NCBI GenBank assembly: GCA_034112085.1 | Contig: JAWUWD010000069.1 | Coordinates: 1-57,740, forward strand | From: JAWUWD01 sp034112085 | Lineage (GTDB): Bacteria > Bacteroidota > Bacteroidia > Cytophagales > Cyclobacteriaceae | DNA: 57,740 bases | Direction: 5' to 3' | In this document: positions 1 to 9,157 of the stretch, piece by piece | How the letters are laid out: every line of letters starts with the position of its first letter | Position numbering within the stretch: the stretch's first letter is position 1 | Position numbers and translations under genes: made by a program | The notes under the pieces: generated by a model | Database searches by the model: none | Told to the model about the DNA's origin: nothing | What the model saw: only the letters and a program-made list of their open reading frames with translations

Positions 1-890
1 TGTAGTGATCGTATGATCGATGGAATTAATTGTCGCAATCGCTTCAAAACCAGTAAGATTAAACGAAGTGATTTCAGTTTCTGTATTCGGAGAAATATTT
101 ACCGTAACAACCCAATCTTGCTCTGTGACACCATCTTCGGCTACTATCGCAAATGTGACCGGATTAGTGAAGTCATTGATAGTGGACCCACTTGTCTGCA
201 CAGTTGTATTCGCATATGCAACAGCATTGTCCGACAAACTGAATGTAGAAACTAATGCAGTAACATCACTGCCATAAGGAACTTCTGTAGTGATCGTATG
301 ATCGATGGAATTAATTGTCGCAATCGCTTCAAAACCAGTAAGATTAAACGAAGTGATTTCAGTTTCTGTATTCGGAGAAATATTTACCGTGACAACCCAA
401 TCTTGCTCTGTGACACCATCTTCGGCCATTATCGTATATGTGATCGGGTTAGTGAAGTCATTGATAGTGGCCCCACTTGTCTGCACAGTTGTATTCGCAT
501 ATGCAACAGCATTGTCTGACAAACTGAAGTCAGAAACTAATGCAGTAACATCCGTGCCATACGGAACTTCCGTAATAACCGTATGATCGGTAGCATTAAT
601 TGTCGCAATCGCTTCAAAACCAGCGAGACTAAACGAGGTGATTTCAGTTTCTGTATTTGGGGAAATATTTACCGTAACAACCCAATCTTGTGATACTATC
701 CCGTCCTCTGCTATAACTGAATATATAACCGGGCTTGAAAAATCGTTAGGTGTAATCCCACTTACCTGCACAACATTATTTACAGTGGCCACTGCACCTT
801 TGGATATTTCAAATGTGGGAATAAGATTGTTTATATCGGTTCCGTATTCAACTTCAACTTGGATGGTATGATCGAGTGGATGAATAATAG
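1..890 (-). repeat. 285-bp tandem coding repeats, nearly identical copies
   Basis: The landmark gtatgatcg recurs at 11, 296, 581 and 866, an exact 285-bp period (95 codons) inside the giant FG-GAP gene. The first two copies from the left edge (2-286 and 287-571) differ at only a handful of bases, and the third is clearly related but more diverged. The fourth (~866 on) is old and only recognisable at protein level. The gradient suggests recent amplification toward the 3' end of the gene. Confidence 0.9.
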
Positions 891-3800
891 CTGAACTAGT
901 TTGCTCATCAAATCCATAATTTAAAACGTCACTTACAGAAATTTCATTTCGGAATATAGAAACTGTTTTGGGAGCTGATTCAAGAATACTTGCCACCATA
1001 TCGTTCTTGCCATCGGCATTAAGATCCCCAATCGCTATTCCAAATGGATGTAATCCTGAAGGAAAGTCTATTTTGTTTTTAAAATATATTAGTCCATCAT
1101 TATTACTGGTATTTTCAAAGACGGACATCATGTTTGAAGAATAATTAGAGACAACCAAATCCACCATACCATCACCATTAATGTCGCTAATAACGACAGC
1201 CTGAGGTGTTTCACCAGTAATAAAATCACTTTCAGTCGAGAAGTTGATATCGCCTGCTCCTGAACTAATGTTTTGATAAACGGATACCGTATGGCTATGT
1301 GAATTGGTGACAGCCATATCCAATTTTCCGTCACTGTTCAGATCACCCATGGCGATAAATGTTGGGCGTATTCCAGTTGCAAATTCTTTTTCAAATTCGA
1401 AACTGATCGCTCCGGCTGTCAGGCTCGTATTTCTATACGTAAATATATTTTTATTCCAATAGTCGACTACTGCTAAATCTGGCCTATCGTCTCCATTCAG
1501 ATCACCAACAGTCAAATTATGATCACGGCCTGTATTGAAAGATTGTTGTATAAAGGAAATATTTCCATTGCCAGAACTAACATTACGAAATGTAGCAATC
1601 TGTGAAGTACCTCCTACTACAATATCTACCATGCCGTCCATATTCAAATCTCTTATACTCAGGCTTCCACTATTTATTGACTCGAATATCTTCACTTCTT
1701 CAAAGCTTATCTCCCCAGCATGCGCTGAAGTATTTTTATATATTAATAATTGATGATTAGACTGGGTATTAACAATCACATCTAACTTGCCATCACCATC
1801 TATATCAGCAATTTTCACTGATTCCGATCTATCTCCTGTTTCCAATTCTATTCTGCTAGCATAAGTGATTGATCCACCACTAATACTTGTATTAAGATGA
1901 ATTGAAACGTATGGATACCTTGATACAACTGCCAAATCCGGTTTTCCGTCACCATCCAAGTCTCCTATGGCCACAGCACGAGTACTAGCTCCTGTTCCAA
2001 GATCCTCTTTCTGCGCAAAAGTTTCAGTGCTGATTCCTGTCCCATTAAAAGTCAGCACAAATGGAATTTGAGAATTGCCAACTAGTCCATTTGTAGTCAC
2101 AGTAATTGGTTCATATGTAACTCCCGCAGGTACAGTTACTATGAGTTCTGTCTCAGATGCTGCGTTTACCACTGCTCGTGTAGCACCAAAATAAACTATA
2201 TTATCCTCAGCTATGGCATCAAATTCCACACCTAGTATTGTCACAGTAGTGCCAACTGGCCCAGTAGTGGGTGAATATGAATGGATAATAGGAGGTGGGG
2301 GGCCAATGGTTACCGTAACCACCCAATCCTGCATTGTTACACCATCTTGAGCAATGATTGAGTAAGTTGCTGGATTGGTGAAATCATTAACAGTAGTTCC
2401 ACTAACTTGTAGCTCAGAATTCAGATATGCCAAAGCACTATCTAACAGGGTAAAATCTGCTGCCAAATCAGTAATATCAGACCCATAAGAAGCTTCGAAT
2501 GATATTGTATGATCAGTAGAATTTACTGACGCGTCTCCAAAACCTACAAAGCCAAATGTTAGAATTTCAGTTGCTGTACTTGGTGGTGCAAAACCAACGG
2601 TAACTACCCAATCCTGGATTGTCACACCATCTTCTGCAACCACTGAGTATATTACTGGATTGCTGAAATCATTAAAAGTAGTTCCACTTATCTGGATTTC
2701 AGAATCCACGTATACCGAGGCACTATCCGATAGCGTAAATTCGACTATTAAATCAGTTATATCTAAACCATATGGGACCTCGATAGCTACAGTATGATCT
2801 GTGGAATTTACTGAAGCTTCTCCAAAATTTATAAGACTGAATTCAATTATTTCTGTTGCCGTTCGCGGTGGGGTAACACTTACGGTAATCACCCAATTTT
2901 GCATTGTCACTCCATCTTCCGCAACGACTGAGTATATTACTGGATTGCTGAAATCATTAAAAGTAGTTCCACTTATCTGAATATTAGAATTTACGTACAC
3001 CGAGGCACTATCCGATAGTGTAAATTCGGCTACCAAAGCCATAATATCAGAACCATATGGGACCTCGATGGCTACAGTATGATCCGTGGAATTTACTGAC
3101 GCACCTCCAAAATCTATAAGACTGAATTCAATTATTTCTGTTGCCGTTCGCGGTGGGGTAACACTTACGGTAACTACCCAATCTTGCACTGTCACGCCAT
3201 CTTCCGCAACGACTGAGTATACTACTGGATTGCTGAAATCATTAACAGTAGTTCCGCTTATCTGCATGTTAGAATTCACGAATGCAGTGGCATAATCCAA
3301 CACGGTGAATTGTGCTACTAAAGACGTAATATCTGAACCATATGGAATTTCGATAGCTATAGTACCTTCTGTAGCATTTACTGATGCTTCTCCAAAACCA
3401 GCAAAGCTGAAAGCCGTCATTTCGGTTTCAGTACTCGGTGAGCTCTCAGCATTTCTGAGAATGGAAATCGTGTTTTTATAAATATTGCCAACTATCATTT
3501 CAGGCTTATTATCATTATCAAGATCACCTATAGCTAGTGAATATGGCCCCGAACCAGCAGGATATGCGGCTGGCCCTTTAAAGGTTATAGCACCTACACT
3601 TTCTGTAGTATTCTTTAGAATTGACGCTGTTCCAGCACCTGTATTAACTGCCACAATATCAGGTTTTGAATCTCCATCCATATCGCTAATCATTACTCTT
3701 CCAGCACTATAACCAATATGGAAATCTACCTTGTCCTCAAAACTTAGGTTTTCAAATCCTTGACTTGTATTGCGAAATACCGAAGCAATACTGCCAGGAC

Positions 3801-4872
3801 TAACAACAACAATATCATTTTTCCCATCATTATTCAAATCACCAATCGCCATGGAATTTGAATATTCCCCGATACTTAATTCTCCGACCATCTCAAAATT
3901 AATTTCACCTAGCTCTCCACTACTGGAGTTTCTTGAAATTGTCATTGTAGTGCCACCTTCCCAAGCGTAAAATTCTACCAAGTCAACCATTCCATCATTA
4001 TCTAAGTCTCCAACTTTCAAGTACGTGGTATTTTCAGTTCTTCCAGTAGTAATATAGGTCCCAGATGCAAAGTTTATATTCCCGGGCGTACCTGTATTCC
4101 GAAATACAACTAGCCCATCATTTGCTACAATCAAATCAACTCTACCATCGCCATCAAAATCACCAGCTTCCATATGAAAAGGATAAGAGACCTCATCAAA
4201 ATAAATCGGTGAATCAAAATTTATATCTCCTACACCCGAGCTTGTATTTCTAAAAATCGCAACATGCCGCCCACCGTAACTTAATCTTGCTAAGTCAAGT
4301 TTACCGTCTCCATCAAAATCCTCTACAACAATATCACCTGTAGAATAACCTCCGCTAAAAAAGATTCCAACTTTCTCCCCAAAATCAATAGTACCGTTAC
4401 CTAAATTCCTGTAAATCCACATACTCCCTCCTTCATTGGCTCCCATAATATCCAATTTACCATCCCCATCGAAATCACCAATAGCTACGTTTTCTGTTTG
4501 ATCTGGAGGCAAAGGGTATTCCGCTACTAGCTCAAACGAATTGACATATATACCTGCATCATCAAACGTGACAATAAATGGCACTTGTGAATGTGCAATC
4601 AATCCATTTGTGTTTACCGAAATCGGTTCATAAGTTGCTCCTAAAGGAACTGTAATCGTTAGTTCGGTTGTGGAAGCTGCTGTTACAACGGCCTTTGTTG
4701 CACCAAAAAACACAATATTGTTTGCTGGAGCACTATCAAACCCAGTACCTGTTATGGTCACCGATGTGCCTATGTGCCCGCTGGTAGGGTCGAATGAAGC
4801 AATCGTTGGTTGTCCGAAAAGACCACCGCACCAAAAGAGAAGTGAAATACTAGAAATAATGAATTTCAACAT
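1..4872 (-). CDS. Giant secreted FG-GAP/IPT repeat protein (5' part, runs off left edge)
   Basis: The frame is open from an ATG at 4872 to base 1 with no stop, giving at least 1624 residues. An N-terminal hydrophobic signal peptide ends near LFGQ (residue ~21). Then follow an IPT/TIG fold (~24-97), seven FG-GAP/VCBS repeats with DxDxDGxxD calcium loops such as GDFDGDGKLDI (~115-475), four 95-residue repeats of DUF5018 type (each with a QDWVVTV-like end; ~481-861), a second IPT/TIG (~857-941), seven more FG-GAP repeats (~948-1315) and at least three and a half further 95-residue repeats up to the edge. Seven FG-GAP units are what a seven-bladed integrin-like propeller needs, so two propellers are inferred. 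The role is probably surface adhesion or binding. The C terminus, where a type IX sorting domain might sit, is outside the window. The family assignment of the 95-residue repeat is from memory of the pattern. Confidence 0.88.
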   Translation of the reverse strand, partial: MLKFIISSISLLFWCGGLFGQPTIASFDPTSGHIGTSVTITGTGFDSAPANNIVFFGATKAVVTAASTTELTITVPLGATYEPISVNTNGLIAHSQVPFIVTFDDAGIYVNSFELVAEYPLPPDQTENVAIGDFDGDGKLDIMGANEGGSMWIYRNLGNGTIDFGEKVGIFFSGGYSTGDIVVEDFDGDGKLDLARLSYGGRHVAIFRNTSSGVGDINFDSPIYFDEVSYPFHMEAGDFDGDGRVDLIVANDGLVVFRNTGTPGNINFASGTYITTGRTENTTYLKVGDLDNDGMVDLVEFYAWEGGTTMTISRNSSSGELGEINFEMVGELSIGEYSNSMAIGDLNNDGKNDIVVVSPGSIASVFRNTSQGFENLSFEDKVDFHIGYSAGRVMISDMDGDSKPDIVAVNTGAGTASILKNTTESVGAITFKGPAAYPAGSGPYSLAIGDLDNDNKPEMIVGNIYKNTISILRNAESSPSTETEMTAFSFAGFGEASVNATEGTIAIEIPYGSDITSLVAQFTVLDYATAFVNSNMQISGTTVNDFSNPVVYSVVAEDGVTVQDWVVTVSVTPPRTATEIIEFSLIDFGGASVNSTDHTVAIEVPYGSDIMALVAEFTLSDSASVYVNSNIQISGTTFNDFSNPVIYSVVAEDGVTMQNWVITVSVTPPRTATEIIEFSLINFGEASVNSTDHTVAIEVPYGLDITDLIVEFTLSDSASVYVDSEIQISGTTFNDFSNPVIYSVVAEDGVTIQDWVVTVGFAPPSTATEILTFGFVGFGDASVNSTDHTISFEASYGSDITDLAADFTLLDSALAYLNSELQVSGTTVNDFTNPATYSIIAQDGVTMQDWVVTVTIGPPPPIIHSYSPTTGPVGTTVTILGVEFDAIAEDNIVYFGATRAVVNAASETELIVTVPAGVTYEPITVTTNGLVGNSQIPFVLTFNGTGISTETFAQKEDLGTGASTRAVAIGDLDGDGKPDLAVVSRYPYVSIHLNTSISGGSITYASRIELETGDRSESVKIADIDGDGKLDVIVNTQSNHQLLIYKNTSAHAGEISFEEVKIFESINSGSLSIRDLNMDGMVDIVVGGTSQIATFRNVSSGNGNISFIQQSFNTGRDHNLTVGDLNGDDRPDLAVVDYWNKNIFTYRNTSLTAGAISFEFEKEFATGIRPTFIAMGDLNSDGKLDMAVTNSHSHTVSVYQNISSGAGDINFSTESDFITGETPQAVVISDINGDGMVDLVVSNYSSNMMSVFENTSNNDGLIYFKNKIDFPSGLHPFGIAIGDLNADGKNDMVASILESAPKTVSIFRNEISVSDVLNYGFDEQTSSAIIHPLDHTIQVEVEYGTDINNLIPTFEISKGAVATVNNVVQVSGITPNDFSSPVIYSVIAEDGIVSQDWVVTVNISPNTETEITSFSLAGFEAIATINATDHTVITEVPYGTDVTALVSDFSLSDNAVAYANTTVQTSGATINDFTNPITYTIMAEDGVTEQDWVVTVNISPNTETEITSFNLTGFEAIATINSIDHTITTEVPYGSDVTALVSTFSLSDNAVAYANTTVQTSGSTINDFTNPVTFAIVAEDGVTEQDWVVTVNISPNTETEITSFNLTGFEAIATINSIDHTITT
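2300..3440 (-). repeat. Second block of four 285-bp coding repeats
   Basis: The landmark gt(a/g)gaatttactg recurs at 2516, 2801 and 3086, with a divergent form at 3371, again an exact 285-bp period. These are the four 95-residue DUF5018-like repeats that close the first IPT/FG-GAP module of the giant protein. The period equals that of the block at the left edge although the sequences have diverged, which supports duplication of a whole module. Confidence 0.85.
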
Positions 4873-4905
4873 GAAGAGGTTTTGTCAAGGTTATTTACCT
4901 GGCGG

Positions 4906-4913
4906 CAAATATA
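4906..4913 (-). promoter_or_regulatory. Candidate -7 element (TATATTTG) of the giant FG-GAP gene
   Basis: On the minus strand TATATTTG matches the Bacteroidota -7 consensus TAnnTTTG. It lies about 34 nt upstream of the ATG at 4872, implying a leader of roughly 25-30 nt. A clean -33 TTTG is not present; a T-rich TTTTTAA lies at about the right distance. Consensus match only. Confidence 0.35.
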
Positions 4914-4970
4914 CCTATAACTTATATCGCATCCTTAAAAAGCCATACTTTAAAATGCAATAGAGTGCCC

Positions 4971-5147
4971 TTAATTCATCGTTCCTGTATATTTTTTCCC
5001 TTCAGCATACGTCCTACCATAGTAGGAAATTCCTACTTCGTAGATTCTAATTTCAGGTATTCTTGATATTTTAGCCGTCACCTCAGGTTCAAAACCAAAT
5101 CGATTCTCACTTAGCTTGATCTGCTGCAGGATTTTTGTTGGGAACAT
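4971..5147 (-). pseudogene. Remnant 3' end of a GT2 glycosyltransferase gene
   Basis: About 148 nt at ~5000-5147 match the intact glycosyltransferase gene (7677-7824) with roughly 15 differences counted by eye. The frame reads MFPTKILQQIKLSENRFGFE and continues in register to AEGKK, then departs and stops at 4971, so 58 codons remain of a 240-codon gene. Nothing upstream of 5147 resembles the rest of the glycosyltransferase. It lies on the same strand as the intact copy, 2677 bp away, with the acyltransferase gene between them. Most likely the scar of a duplication or recombination; a functional 58-residue peptide is unlikely. Confidence 0.85.
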
Positions 5148-5504
5148 CTAATCTTTACATTGTTCGGTTTGAATCAAAAAACTTGGTTCGATACTGAAAC
5201 CTAAGTAAACCTGATGCTCAATATCATCTAATATCTAACGAAGGCTTGAATTATTATTTAATACATATCGATTTGACATACTTCTGTTAAATATCATTTA
5301 TAAATGTTTTCATGACTGACTCCATGTCAAAATATAATTCTATGGTGATTATTATTTCAAAAATGATTAATATCTTTGGCGTTTAAAAAAGTTCAATCAT
5401 ATAGCATATCACAAAATATATGTACTTGTGAATAGTTGTAATAATCTTCTACAACTTGACATCTCATACTTAGATATGGAACCCAACTTTCCTTTACAAC
5501 AAAA
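5148..5504. other. AT-rich intergenic region with no gene seen
   Basis: This stretch lies between the glycosyltransferase remnant and the acyltransferase start. It is AT-rich, has no open frame of note, no tRNA-like structure and no strong inverted repeat. It presumably holds the promoter of the acyltransferase gene and the breakpoint of the rearrangement that left the remnant. Confidence 0.6.
5371..5378 (+). promoter_or_regulatory. Weak candidate -7 element (TATCTTTG) upstream of the acyltransferase
   Basis: TATCTTTG fits the Bacteroidota TAnnTTTG consensus and sits about 127 nt before the ATG at 5505. No TTTG is seen at the expected -33 distance, so this is a consensus match only. Confidence 0.22.
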
Positions 5505-7553
5505 ATGAAGAAACTAAGCTACCTGAGTCACATAGATTCCTTGAGGGCTATTGCCGTCCTACTGGTTATATTATTCCATCTTGATTTCAATTTTTTCGAA
5601 GGTGGGTTTATAGGAGTAGATGTGTTTTTTGTGATTAGTGGATTCTTAATTACAAGAATACTGATCCATGAATATGATACAACTGGCACAGTATCGTTTA
5701 AGAATTTTTATGTGAGACGAATTCGTAGATTAATGCCAACATTGTTTTTGACCATTTATTTGGCATTTATGGTGACGTTTCTGCTTTTTTCACCTTCGGA
5801 CTTCATAAATGCTGCTCAGTCAATGTTTATGAGTGCAGTGGCGATATCTAATTTTCATTTTTTGGGTGAGTCCAGCTATTTTGATGTGTCGTCAAATTTT
5901 AAGCCTTTATTACACACTTGGTCTCTAGGGATAGAGGAACAATTTTATTTGATTTACCCCGTCATGCTGTTTCTTCTTTTTAAGATGATAAAGCGGAAAA
6001 AAGCCATTGTTGTAGTTTTATTTTCATTGTTCTTAGCTAGCCTTTTATTGAATATTTACACTACTCAATATGGGATATCGACAAGCCTATTAAACCTTTT
6101 TTTACCCGAGGATAATTTAGCATCAGGAGTTGCTTCCTTTCAATTCTATTTACTCCCGTTTAGAATGTTCGAGTTTTTGTTGGGAGCCATAGTTGGGTTA
6201 ATACCAGCACCCAAGTTAAAATCAGAACCTATCAAACTATTACTGACACTATTAAGTTTGGGGACAATCATTTCCTTTGCTATAATATTTAATAAAAACA
6301 CCCAATACCTTAGCACATGGAACCTCGTACCATGTTTGGGGATTGGCCTATTACTATGGGCTCCTCCGTCTAAGTCGATGTCCTTCTTATTTGAAAACAA
6401 ATTTTTCAAATATATTGGGAAGATTAGTTATACACTGTATTTAATTCACTGGTTAGTGATTGTTGGATATCGTTACTTATTTGATGGCGATTTATTATTT
6501 ATTGAGCAGGTCTCCCTATTTATAATTATGTTTTTGCTATCCTCCATAATATATAAGTACTATGAAACTCCATTCCGCTACACGAATTCCAAATATTCGA
6601 TTAAATCCACTTCTGTTTTAATCTTGTTTTTGGTTATTAATATCCTTGTTATATACCTTATAAAAGTAAAAAGTAATTGTGAAAATGGCTGGTTATGGCG
6701 TTTGGGAAATAATAACCTTGAACTTATTGAAAAAATTGGAGTACCTAAAGATTTTCACAAAACTCACTGGGGTGGCGCTGATTATAAAGCCGGGTGGCTT
6801 GGCGAAAAAAAGCAAGTAGATGTAGAGCCTGACATGCTTTGGTTTGGCGATAGCCATGCAACTCATTATAAATATGGACTAGATCATGTTATGGTGAAAA
6901 AAAATAATCTCCATATATATTTTACATTTCTCATTTCATCCTTAAGACTTCCTGATGTTATAAACCCATCTAGAGGCGTAGAGGATAGTGAAAATAGATT
7001 TAATGGTGATCTTGCATTAATAAATAAATATCCTAATTCTATAGTTGTTCTAAGTCATTCTTGGCTTGGTCAAATAAAGCTAAGTGAAGTGTTTAATCAG
7101 TCGATTAATAGCTATGAAAGATTCAACAGAGACTCAACAGGCTGGAAGTTAACAGCACAAAAAATCGAAAAGTATCATAGATTAATAGGGCAAAATAGAA
7201 CAATTATTATAATGGGAGAAACACCGGCAATTGAAGTTAATGAATTGAACTATGTTGAAAAACTTACGCGACCAAAATATCTTTCAAATCTCGCGCCTAC
7301 AACTTCAACTTTCCCTCACAACAGTATAGCATTTAACACCTTTTTTAAGAATTATTTCCAATTTTCAAAAAATATAATATTTATTGATCCTTCAGATGCA
7401 TATTGTACAGACGGTATCTGTCTAAAACAAATGAATGATAAGATATACTATAGTGATAATAATCATCTTACAAAAGATGGCTCATTAGAGGTTATTAAAT
7501 ATCTTGAGCAAGATTTTATTGATATTTTAAAAGTTAATAGAAAGGACAGATAA
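5505..7553 (+). CDS. OafA/YrhL-type O-acyltransferase with C-terminal SGNH domain
   Basis: At 682 residues this has the length and order of OafA-type enzymes that O-acetylate surface polysaccharides. The N-terminal ~375 residues are a multi-helix acyltransferase-3 membrane domain, with the conserved FHLDF histidine near residue 25, GVDVFFVISGF, and an arginine-rich VRRIRRLMP loop. The C-terminal part is a periplasmic SGNH-hydrolase-like domain with GDSH at 448-451 (nucleophile Ser450) and DNNH at 651-654 as the Asp/His pair. It stands alone on the plus strand between the glycosyltransferase remnant and the intact copy, at the end of the polysaccharide precursor region, so modification of that polysaccharide is the likely job. 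It is very AT-rich compared with neighbours, which may indicate transfer. Confidence 0.92.
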   Translation: MKKLSYLSHIDSLRAIAVLLVILFHLDFNFFEGGFIGVDVFFVISGFLITRILIHEYDTTGTVSFKNFYVRRIRRLMPTLFLTIYLAFMVTFLLFSPSDFINAAQSMFMSAVAISNFHFLGESSYFDVSSNFKPLLHTWSLGIEEQFYLIYPVMLFLLFKMIKRKKAIVVVLFSLFLASLLLNIYTTQYGISTSLLNLFLPEDNLASGVASFQFYLLPFRMFEFLLGAIVGLIPAPKLKSEPIKLLLTLLSLGTIISFAIIFNKNTQYLSTWNLVPCLGIGLLLWAPPSKSMSFLFENKFFKYIGKISYTLYLIHWLVIVGYRYLFDGDLLFIEQVSLFIIMFLLSSIIYKYYETPFRYTNSKYSIKSTSVLILFLVINILVIYLIKVKSNCENGWLWRLGNNNLELIEKIGVPKDFHKTHWGGADYKAGWLGEKKQVDVEPDMLWFGDSHATHYKYGLDHVMVKKNNLHIYFTFLISSLRLPDVINPSRGVEDSENRFNGDLALINKYPNSIVVLSHSWLGQIKLSEVFNQSINSYERFNRDSTGWKLTAQKIEKYHRLIGQNRTIIIMGETPAIEVNELNYVEKLTRPKYLSNLAPTTSTFPHNSIAFNTFFKNYFQFSKNIIFIDPSDAYCTDGICLKQMNDKIYYSDNNHLTKDGSLEVIKYLEQDFIDILKVNRKDR

Positions 7554-7602
7554 GTCGAGCTAGATTCACACTTAAAAATACCACAACAGCCATATAGGTT
7601 TA

Positions 7603-8325
7603 TTACATTCTAAATAATCCATATCTAATAATGCAATACAACGCTCTTACTCCATCTTTCCAATTAATTTTTTTGCCTTCGGCATACGTCCTGCCATAGT
7701 AGGAAATCCCCACTTCGTAGATTCTAATCTCGGGTATTCTTGATATTTTTGCAGTCACTTCAGGTTCAAAACCAAATCGATTTTCTTCTAACTTGATCTG
7801 CTGCAGAATTTTTGTTGGGAACATTTTATAGCATGTTTCCATATCTGATAGGTTGAGATTGGTGAAAATATTGGAAAGCGTGGTTAGGAATTTATTACCA
7901 AGTGTGTGCCAAAAAAACAATACTCGGTGGGCGCTCCCTCCCATAAATCTGGATCCAAAAACTACATCAGCAAAACCATCAACCACTGGCTGAAGCAATT
8001 TATTATACTCCTTTGGGTCGTATTCCAAATCCGCATCTTGAACTATCAAATAATCACCTGTAGCCTTCTCAATGCCTGTTCGAAGTGCGGCTCCCTTGCC
8101 TTGGTTTTTTTCATGCCGATGATATCTTAGATTAATAGTTTTATTATTCTCAATATACGCATCGATGATAGTACTTGTGCTGTCTATCGAATGGTCATCA
8201 ATGATGATGATTTCCTTTTCTATATTATTAATTAGTTGAACCTCATAGATCTTATCCAGAACTCCTTCTACGGTCTTTTCTTCATTATAAACTGGAATAA
8301 TAATCGATAAGGAATTAACTTTCAT
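7603..8325 (-). CDS. GT2 family glycosyltransferase (dolichol-phosphate-mannose synthase-like)
   Basis: This is a 240-residue GT-A glycosyltransferase. It starts with LSIIIPVYNEEKTVE, typical of GT2 enzymes, and has a QDADLEYDP segment carrying the DxD metal/nucleotide-sugar site near residue 95-103. There are no C-terminal membrane helices, as in the short DPM1-like subgroup that charges a polyprenyl-phosphate carrier. An upstream in-frame ATG at 8385 would add 20 residues but overlap the methyltransferase gene by 53 nt. The ATG at 8325 gives the usual family N terminus and a 7-nt gap, so it is preferred. Its 3' end is duplicated in decayed form at 4971-5147. It is the last gene of the minus-strand run and probably cotranscribed with the methyltransferase. 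Confidence 0.88.
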   Translation of the reverse strand: MKVNSLSIIIPVYNEEKTVEGVLDKIYEVQLINNIEKEIIIIDDHSIDSTSTIIDAYIENNKTINLRYHRHEKNQGKGAALRTGIEKATGDYLIVQDADLEYDPKEYNKLLQPVVDGFADVVFGSRFMGGSAHRVLFFWHTLGNKFLTTLSNIFTNLNLSDMETCYKMFPTKILQQIKLEENRFGFEPEVTAKISRIPEIRIYEVGISYYGRTYAEGKKINWKDGVRALYCIIRYGLFRM

Positions 8326-8332
8326 ATTCGAA

Positions 8333-9073
8333 CTAATTAGAGTCGTCAATTCCTTTTTGTGCAACAATGATCGATGACAAGCCAACCTTTCTAAAGATCA
8401 TGCTATCGATCACTTTAAAAACGGGTACAAGTGTATTGTATAAAGTCATTTGACCACTTGGAATCGTTTCTTTCTTGAGAATGTTCCCTGAAAAAAACCA
8501 TCCCAGAATTCCAATTGCATTAAAATACTGCTCATGAATTACTCGATAATCTGTTTGGTCGAAGAGACTACGCAATTTCCGTTTGTTGTATCTCCTGAAA
8601 TGACCGAGGCCCTTATCAAAACCGTTGTACAAGCTTTGGTATGCCGGTACTAAAATCACTAAGTTTCCACCTGATTTTAATAATTTATGACAATTTAGTA
8701 TAGCTTGTTTATCATCCTGAATATGCTCCACTACGTTTAGTGCAAAAATGGTATCATAAGAATTAAAGTATTTCTGATATACTTCATCAAAATCTGGAAG
8801 CACAAGATCAATTTGGTCTACTCCCAGTAAATTAGGGAAAGACTCAAACTCAATTTTTAGCTTGTTGCAATAGTCTTCATTAAGGTCGGATAAAAATATT
8901 CTAGCCGAATTTTCAAGAAAATATTTTGAAATGTTACCTAATCCGCTACCAATTTCTAGAATTTTCCCATTACAATACGGATGAATTGTGTCGTACATCC
9001 ATTTATTAAACCGATTAGCCTCTCCTACTGTCAGTAATGTTTCTTCACCTATTCGATCATATTCTTCAACCAT
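8333..9073 (-). CDS. Class I SAM-dependent methyltransferase
   Basis: A 246-residue protein with the SAM-binding glycine loop LEIGSGLGNISKYF (~39-52), an acidic end of strand 2 (LSDLNEDY) and the post-motif NVVEHIQDD, all standard for Methyltransf_11/25-type enzymes. The stretch after the core (LGHFRRYNKRKL) is often seen in methyltransferases of polysaccharide loci. The gene is 7 nt upstream of the GT2 gene, and the two likely act on the same lipid-linked or sugar substrate. The substrate cannot be told from sequence. Confidence 0.87.
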   Translation of the reverse strand: MVEEYDRIGEETLLTVGEANRFNKWMYDTIHPYCNGKILEIGSGLGNISKYFLENSARIFLSDLNEDYCNKLKIEFESFPNLLGVDQIDLVLPDFDEVYQKYFNSYDTIFALNVVEHIQDDKQAILNCHKLLKSGGNLVILVPAYQSLYNGFDKGLGHFRRYNKRKLRSLFDQTDYRVIHEQYFNAIGILGWFFSGNILKKETIPSGQMTLYNTLVPVFKVIDSMIFRKVGLSSIIVAQKGIDDSN

Positions 9074-9157
9074 GTGCTATCAGTTTGGGTATTTTAAGTG
9101 AAACTAAATTCAACGGAGTTGGCTTTTGCCTGGTAGTTGATTTTAGCCAATCACACC

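Noticed and set aside
1..860. Regular repeats at the left edge as a CRISPR array
   Set aside because: The period is 285 bp, repeats are fully coding and there are no short repeat/unique spacer units.
8326..8385. Upstream start for the GT2 glycosyltransferase
   Set aside because: It would overlap the methyltransferase by 53 nt and add a non-conserved N terminus; the ATG at 8325 fits the family.
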